A DNA stretch of 64,000 bases, from assembly GCA_034770075.1 (NCBI GenBank), contig CM068382.1:7576185-7640184 (forward strand). Direction: 5' to 3'. Within the stretch, counting starts at the first letter, position 1; each line of letters begins with the position of its first letter. Below the pieces are notes generated by a model. That model was given only the letters and a program-made list of their open reading frames with translations. It did no database searches and was not told the origin of the DNA. The position numbers and the translations under genes were made by a program. Below, piece after piece: positions 57,621-64,000 of the stretch. The DNA comes from Aralia elata (Eukaryota; Streptophyta; Magnoliopsida; Apiales; Araliaceae).

Positions 57621-59625
57621 AAAAGCCACTACCAAGATGATGTGCATGAAATGTTTAGTAATTCAACTTGTTGATGCCCCTGCTCAACACCTTCTTGCCA
57701 TAAACTATCCATGGCCAAATACTTTTGCAAGATCTGCATTTTTTTTTGATGACGAGAGGTGATGTAATCAACATCGACCTACTATTTTCCTAGCTTATTG
57801 AAAATACAGGTTCAGTTTCCTCAAATGTTTCTTAGTTTATACCTCAGAATATTTCATGCAAGAAAATAAGATATCTTCTTTACAAAATCTAGATTACTTG
57901 GAAACAATCCTAAGAGGTGTTAGAATTTGTATAACTAACATTATATAACTCACATCTATTGTAGAATGGATAGGTGCATTTATTGAGATAACATAATTAT
58001 TAAATTGAGAATGAAACCTTACGTATTCCTGGAAGTGCATGCTACTATCTTGCAAATTTATGCATTTGTGCCCAAAATTTAAGCATGCATATTAGTCATC
58101 ATGCAAATGCGTTTGCTCCTAACAAAGGAAAGAAATGAACTGTTTGGCATTGTTCGACCTGTGTAAAAATGAATAGTATGCTCAGACTTGATTCTCTAGA
58201 CAGAACCAATTGGCCATTTAGGCATCTTTTTCCCCCCAATATATTTTTTTCCCAGAAAAAGAGTGAGGGAATAATTTTTGACTCTATATGCAGTAAAGGA
58301 ACACAATTTGAGGGAACCTATTGGAACCATATGTTCGTTCTAAAGTTGTGGGAACTACCCAAGTCAGACTTCCTAGATCTGCATATAAGGGGGCTTAGAG
58401 TTTTAAAATTGTTATGAATACATTGGAATTATGTAACGTGTAGATTGAAGGTAAGGTAATCTTATATTAGCAAAGAACAGTAGCATACAAGTAAAATCAG
58501 TGCGACTATTACTCCCAATGAAATTGAGTTATGATATATTTTACTCAACAACTATCATAACGTGGACACTATAGTTATTCTTACTAGCTGATCGTAGTGA
58601 ACATCTCCTGAATTTCCACTGTATGAATTCCAATGCTTGCATGTCAAGGTCTCTTTCAGTGCATATATGTAGAGAAAAGTGCCTTGGGGATTTTTGCCCA
58701 ATATGCCATGAATTTATATTTACATCAAACTCTCAAGTTAAGGCTCTTCCATGTGTTCATTTGATGCACTCGGCATGTTTCCAAGTATTTATCTAATTTG
58801 AAGTTCGTCTCTTTTCTTTCTCAATATACATTCATTCAGACAAATTACCGACTCCGATGTTGATATTAGGCCTACACTTGTTCCCACTACACATGCCCAA
58901 TTTGTAACAAGTCGTTTGGGGTAATGCAGGTTTCCATCAAATTCTCTTGCCAGTTTTCTACTTTTAACTTATGCTAAACAAACATAATTGTATTTAAAAT
59001 TGGAATTACTTTTTGCTATGCACTATTAATGCTAGCAGGACAATTAACCTTCAAATATCTGTTACATAACAATAATATGTTTTCAAGAGTGTGCCAGCTA
59101 ATAATCCCTATACTATTGGGACGACCTTGATTATGAGTGTGGCAACAGATTGTAAAATGACAGATGGGAGGACAAAAAAGCTTTAACAACGTTTACTTAG
59201 ATTGTATTAAGGACAAATGGCCCCTAATATTTTTGTTGAATCAATCTAGCTATTTGAAGCAAATTAAATAATTCCTAACTTATATTTTTGGAGGACATAA
59301 AATTTTAAATTTTAGTTTAAAATTTAAAATGGTATGATCCAGGTGTATTTTGGGATGTTGGACGCATTGTTGGCTGAAGAGAAAATTCTAGACGAGCATG
59401 CTAGCCAAACTCAAGCTGATTGTAGTCTTTGTTCTTAATTTTTCAACATGATTATCTTCCGTCTTATGCAGTACCACAAAATGCATGCATGGCTTGCAGT
59501 TTGTTTGGCCTTGTGAATTATTTGCAGGTCATATTGCAATGACTGAGAAGAGAGGTAATGCTCCGTTCCATTGGCTCCATCACAAATGTCCTCATTGTCT
59601 TACAATACAAGGCTTGTATGACTTG
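57621..59625 (+). pseudogene. Captured exons of a BRUTUS-like hemerythrin E3 ubiquitin ligase gene
   Basis: Several exons keep their order and introns. 57621-57758: KMMCMKCLVIQ ... FFDDER, from the CHY zinc finger. About 58671-58784: CPICHEFIFTSNSQVKALPC and HSACFQ, the first half of the RING finger. 58870-58920: YTCSHYTCPICNKSFG, the second half. 59343 to about 59414: VYFGMLDALLAEEK. 59528 to about 59625: the zinc-ribbon exon (GNAPFHWLHHKCPHC), frameshifted near its start. In Arabidopsis BTS and BTSL are nuclear iron-sensing ligases that mark bHLH iron-response regulators. The hemerythrin domains are absent, a CHY block has lost several Cys/His, and one RING ligand region reads PCVH where PCGH is usual. 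This is a genomic fragment carried by the CACTA element and is not an active ligase. Confidence 0.8.
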
Positions 59626-60349
59626 GATTCAGTTTGAGTGTGCTAGTTGGATCTCCCTATAAACTGTGTACAGATAATTTGTGCAAATTTTCTATTCCTC
59701 TGAATTTGCAATAAATATGTGCTACAGGGTACTTGGTTTTCCCGGATATTGTGCACGGGACTTGTTTAGTTCTCCTCCTATAGTGCCTCAAAGTATAGCT
59801 TATTTCTCACCGCAACCGTCTATTGATCTTACGGTATTGGAGAGTATGGTTGATAAGTTAACCAATTTAATCTTTTTTTATTCCTCGTCTCATTGAAATT
59901 GAATTTTGGTATTTCTCTTGCAGCATAAAGTTTACAGGCCCAACCTTGATTTTCTTGAAGAAAATGATGATGAAGTGGACCTAACATGACACACTTCATT
60001 CTTTCTAGTTCGTTGTTATTATTTGAGTTTTCTTATGTTAGTTAATAAATATTGTAGATACTATGGTCCTTGAGAGACTAAGATACAATAACAAATTTTG
60101 TAGTTATCGTGACTCGAGCATTATCTATTTATATGTGGAGTATTGGTTTTATTAGCTCTTTATGCATTAGTTTATCAATTGGTTTGAAACAAGTATGGCA
60201 TTATTTACTTGAAATATTAAATTTAATATTTCTTATAGAGATTAATAATAATAATAATAATAAATATGAAATCACTGATTTAAAGATCAATTATAATTTG
60301 TAATGAATTTTGATTATTTAGTAATTAATTTTTTATTTATAAATTTATA

Positions 60350-60768
60350 ATTTGAAAAGGATTTTTTCTCTCACAGAATTGAAAAAAGATTCTCAATTTA
60401 TAGTTAGTGAAGGAAAATCTTTCCTCGTTAAAAAAATTTGTTCGTCATAATATATTATTTGTGAGGGAATAAAGCTATTCACTAATTTCAAATAGTCATT
60501 CTTAAATTATTATTAGTGAAAGAAACCATCTTTTCACTAAATAACAATATTCCATTACCAAATATAATTTGTGAATAAAAAGTTATTCACAATATATCCT
60601 TCACAAAAAATAGCTAGTTACTACTTAGCAAAGGATACTCAATTGCGACGAGGTCTAATGCGAGCAATCATGTGAAGGAAAAATTTCTTCGCAATAAATC
60701 TCTTGTGAGTGATATATTATGTCTTGTGAATGATTTATCCTTCACTAAATGTCCTTTTTGGTGTAGTG
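60350..60768. repeat. Right subterminal region of the 5.3-kb CACTA element
   Basis: Words such as GTGAAGGAAA, TTCACTAA and TTCACAA in both orientations, ending in GGTGTAGTG. Confidence 0.7.
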
Positions 60769-61085
60769 TCTGTAGATTACTAGTAGACGGATGTTAGGAT
60801 ATATATATGTTTATATATCTACGTGTGTATATATTTTTATTGTAAATCCCATATTTTGATGTAAATAGTGGGATATGATGATGATGGTGGTGATGGTGAT
60901 GTAATCCCAAAATTTTGCATTGCTAAACGGAAGGAAAGATGTAATTGGCAGATATGTTATATGTACGATGTACTTAATGAAGCTTATGTATATATACCTA
61001 TGTTTGTTAAACATGTCATGTATTATATATAAGTGTCTAAGATAATTCTTGAATATTCTCGATAAGTGGATAATGAACTGATAAT
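60769..61085 (+). other. Insert of unclear origin in gag, with ATG/GAT microsatellite
   Basis: Between the CACTA end and the resumed gag frame lies AT-rich DNA with a GATGATGATGGTGGTGATGG run at 60876-60900. No coding match. It may be another insertion or strongly decayed gag. Confidence 0.4.
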
Positions 61086-62230
61086 ACGAATGTTTAACAG
61101 TAAGATGGCGCCAAAAATCTGACTTAGCCAACGCCTGAGGAATCTGCCGAAGGAACTGGGGAAGCAGACGCTAACCCCATGCACCAATTTGTGAATCTGC
61201 TTGTAGGAGCACTTATGAATCAGCCCACAACCCATGCCACGACTTTTAAGGATTTTAAAGTCGTTGGACCTCTAGAGTTTTGAGGGACTACCAATCCGAT
61301 TGAAGCCCAAACGTGGATTATGGAAATAGAGAAGGTGTTCGAAGTAGCGCAAGTAGTGGAGGAGCAAAATACTGCTTTTACTACATTTATGCTGAAGGCA
61401 GAAGCAAGTTATTGGTGGCAGGCTAATAAGTGTCGAGGTGGGCAAGGAGTTATCACGTGGGAGAAGTTTAAAGAAATATTTTTCGAGACGTACTTTCCAC
61501 CCAATACACAAAACTAGATGGAGGTACAGTTCTTGGAGCTTAAGCAAAAAATGATGTCAGTGCCGGAATATGCTTTAAAATTTAATGAGTTGACGCGATT
61601 TGCACCGTACCAAGTGAATACCAATGAAAGGAAGGCACACAGATTTAAACAAGGACTGAAGCCTTGGATTTACAGTTAAGTTTCGATGTTCTAATTAACT
61701 CTTTTGCAGCAGTGCTAGAGAAGGCGATCATAGCTGAAGGCGGAAGTGAAGCGTTGACTCGGTTCAACCAAGAAAAGAAGAAAACGAAAATAGAAGGAGG
61801 AAACAAGGTTGAGGCACGTAGTGGAAGTGGTGGAGGACATAAGAGAAAGTGGAATGCCCATGAGAATTTTGGGAATTCTGGGAATAAGCAAGGAGATCCT
61901 AAGAAGCGGGTAGAGCAATGTAAGAAGTGTAGAAAAAATCACATGGGAATATACCTGAAAGGAAAAGCAGTATGTTACAACTGTGGGCAGGAGGTACACA
62001 TCTCTCCTAACTGTCCCAACCCGAAGAAAGGTGCATGCTTTAATTGTGGAGCGTTGGATCACATGGCAAGGAATTGCCCTAAGAAAGGCACATGCGAAGG
62101 GAGCGGAAACAGAGGAGCTAATAATAGTGGTAAGTTATCTATCACGACACCAGTTCCACCAACTCGACCGACAGCCCGAACCTTCAACATGACAATGCAG
62201 GATGCTGTGGAATCAAAAGATATGGTGTCA
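61086..62230 (+). pseudogene. gag: gag, capsid and zinc-knuckle part, of the Tekay/Del-type element
   Basis: After the CACTA insertion gag resumes. The capsid segment contains NPIEAQTWIMEIEKVF, ASYWWQANK and TWEKFKEIFFETYFP, the retrotransposon gag fold. Two zinc knuckles follow near 61976-62080: CYNCGQEVHISPNC and CFNCGALDHMARNC, both with the CCHC pattern that binds the element's RNA. Stops at 61281 (TGA), 61515 (TAG) and 61677 (TAA) break the frame. Two of them sit where I would expect Gln codons and one where I would expect Arg, which suggests C-to-T change. Inactive. Confidence 0.8.
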
Positions 62231-64000
62231 AATATCATTCTAATCAACGATATAAATGCATATGTATTGTTCGATTCGGGTGCTACTTGTTCGTTTATAT
62301 CTGATGATTTTGCTAAGAAGTTGAATTTGTTTCACGAACAGTTAGAATATCCCCTTAATATAGAGGTTGCAAATAAGGAGGTTATTCTTGTTGAGTTCGT
62401 ATGCAAGAATTGTGTTGTAAATATCGAAGGACATGAGATGTATGTGGATTTAATTCCAATTTGCCTTGGAGAGTTTGATGTAATTTTAGGAATGGATTGA
62501 TTATTTAACCATGGGGCAATAATTGATTGCCAGAGAAAATGTATAAACCTTATAACTCCGAAGAAGTCGAAGGTAGTATTTTATGGGAGCAAGTTGCCAA
62601 GACAATCGAGTTATCTGACGATATTGCAGACCAAAAGATTGTTAAGAAAGGGATGTACGGGATATTTAGCGTACATAATAAATACTCATAGGGTGAAAGT
62701 TATGTTAGATGATATACCAGTAGTTAATGAGTTTGCAGATGTGTTCCCGGACGAGCTACCAGTACTTCCGCCAGATAGAGAAATCGAGTTTATTATCGAT
62801 TTAGTATTAGGGACGACTCCAATATCGAAAACCCCGTACCGAATGGCTCCAGTTGAAATGAAGGAACTGATGGTTCAATTGCAAGAATTGTTGGACAAGA
62901 AGTACATTCAACCTAGTGTCTCACCATGGGGAGCACCAGTGTTGTTTGTTAAGAAGAAGGATGGGTCGTTACGACTTTGTATCGACTATAGGGAGTTGCA
63001 TAAAGTCACTATCAAGAACAGGTATTCGTTACCAAGGATCGACAATCTGTTTGATCAACAGAATGGAACAAAGTATTTCTAGAAGATAGATTTGAGGATT
63101 GGATATCATCAGTTAAAGGTCAGAAGGGAGGATGTGCCGAAGATAGCATTCAGAACTTGTTATAGGCACTACGAATTTTTTGTGATGTCGTTTGGATTAA
63201 CAAATGCACCAGCAGCGTTCATGGATTTAATGAATAGAGTGTTTAAACTGCAACTTAACAAATTTGTGGTGTTTTTATCGACGATATTTTGGTTTATTCC
63301 AAAACCCAAGAAGAGCATGCAGAACATTTGAGAATAGTATTGGAATCATTGAGGAGAGAAAAGTTGTACACGAAATTGTCAAAATGTGAATTTTGGTTGG
63401 AGCGTGTGCACTTTCTAGGTCATGTAATTGATAAAGATGGAATTTTGGTTGACCCTGCAAAAGTGGAAGCTATAATAAATTGAGAACAACCGAAGACACC
63501 GACGGAAGTGAGAAGTTTCTTAGGACTAGCAGGTTATCACCGACGATTTATTCAGGATTTCTCTAGGATAGCAACTCCGTTGACCTATCTGACGAGAAAA
63601 ATAGTGAAATTTGTATGAAAAAAACTTTCGAGAATTAAAGAAAAGGTTAAGTGAAGCACCTTTATTATCTCTACCAGAGGTTACGGGGAATTTTGTGGTG
63701 TATAGCGATGCATCTCTCAAAGGACTAGGTTGTGTGCTTATGCAACACAGTAAGGTCATTGCGTATGCGTCGAGGCAATTAAAGGATTATGAGAAGGAAT
63801 ACCCAACTCACGATTTAGAGTTGGCAGCGGTAGTGTTTGCTCTAAAAATTTAGAGGCATTATCTTTACGGAGAGAAATGTGAGATATATACGGACCATAA
63901 AAATCTACAGTATATCTTCACACAAAAGGAGTTTAATATGTGACAAAGGCGATGGTTGGAGTTGATCAAGGAGTATGATTGTGAGATTTTCTACCATCCG
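62231..64000 (+). pseudogene. pol: pol (protease, reverse transcriptase, RNase H) of the Tekay/Del-type element, runs off the window
   Basis: Protease: LFDSGATCSFIS (about 62270) with the DSGA active site, then FDVILGMD before a TGA at 62498. Reverse transcriptase from about 62730 contains DELPVLPP, SPWGAPVLFVKKKDGSLRLC, DYREL and MSFGLTNAPAAFMDLMNRVF. The catalytic FIDD motif near 63276 survives but in a shifted frame. RNase H follows at 63700: VVYSDASLKGLGCVLMQ, YPTHDLELAAVVFALKI and TDHKNL. The PTHDLELAAVVFALKIW-RHYLYG block is typical of Tekay/Del chromoviruses. Stops at 63080, 63851 and 63941 and at least one frameshift make it inactive. Integrase, chromodomain and 3' LTR lie beyond 64000. 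Confidence 0.85.

Larger units (their letters stand above)
55470..60768. mobile_element. 5.3-kb non-autonomous CACTA transposon with SUMO and BRUTUS-like gene pieces
   Basis: Begins CACTACAAAAAATTAGGG and ends CCTTTTTGGTGTAGTG. Flanking triplets GCT and TCT fit a 3-bp target duplication with one change. Subterminal regions carry many GTGAAGGA/TTCACAA-type words. No transposase frame is seen. The interior holds, on the plus strand, a C-rich leader-like block (56000-56290), a SUMO promoter and first exon (57275-57367) and at least five BRUTUS-like exons (57621-59625), then a short open exon ending EENDDEVDLT and TGA (about 59930-59990). It interrupts the gag gene of the surrounding retrotransposon. 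Confidence 0.85.

Overview
This window looks like a gene-poor, repeat-dominated stretch of a flowering-plant nuclear genome, probably a eudicot. The evidence is the AT-rich noncoding DNA, GT-AG introns, plant-specific gene families (an F-box protein of the At2g27310 type, an ankyrin/PGG membrane protein of the ITN1/ACD6 type, and captured BRUTUS-like and SUMO exons) and plant transposon superfamilies. I name no species. Nothing was searched against a database; family names come from motifs recognised by eye.

Layout. 1-1509 and 11430-14043 form one stretch of 3' noncoding DNA of a Ty3/gypsy element of Tat/Ogre type, with long minisatellites. It is split at 1510-11429 by a 9.9-kb non-autonomous CACTA transposon carrying fragments of an alpha/beta hydrolase gene and a universal-stress-protein gene. 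14044-15910 is the Tat/Ogre-type LTR. It has a polypurine tract on its left and a tRNA-Arg-type primer site on its right, so it seems shared by two tandem elements. 15911-20316 holds the next element's leader repeats, a complete 2.2-kb non-autonomous LTR element (17034-19205) and the end of a second CACTA-like element.

20993-28700 is the only island of apparently intact host genes, both on the minus strand: an intronless F-box gene (20993-22036) and a multi-exon ankyrin-repeat/PGG gene (25037 to about 27908, first exon not found). MITEs lie between and inside them. 28.7-40.7 kb is intergenic DNA full of foldback elements. These include a 970-bp hairpin with purine/pyrimidine arms, four GC-rich hairpins sharing a CGTCGCTA-like motif, and a 3-kb foldback with 9-bp flanking repeats that contains a second foldback with a 10-bp target duplication.

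40.7-64.0 kb is a nest of LTR retrotransposons. A chromovirus-like (Tekay/Del type) element has a 3.5-kb left LTR (41070-54557) interrupted by four separate solo LTRs, each with its own 5-bp target duplication. Its tRNA-Met primer site follows at 54561, then a decayed gag-pol that runs off the window. The gag is broken by a 5.3-kb CACTA element (55470-60768) carrying a SUMO first exon and several BRUTUS-like E3 ligase exons.

The most unusual pattern is that most of the unrelated or diverged LTRs here carry a GC-rich, often palindromic short cassette repeated two or three times inside otherwise AT-rich sequence. One 16-17 base cassette is shared almost exactly by two LTR families. I saw no tRNA, rRNA or CRISPR array.
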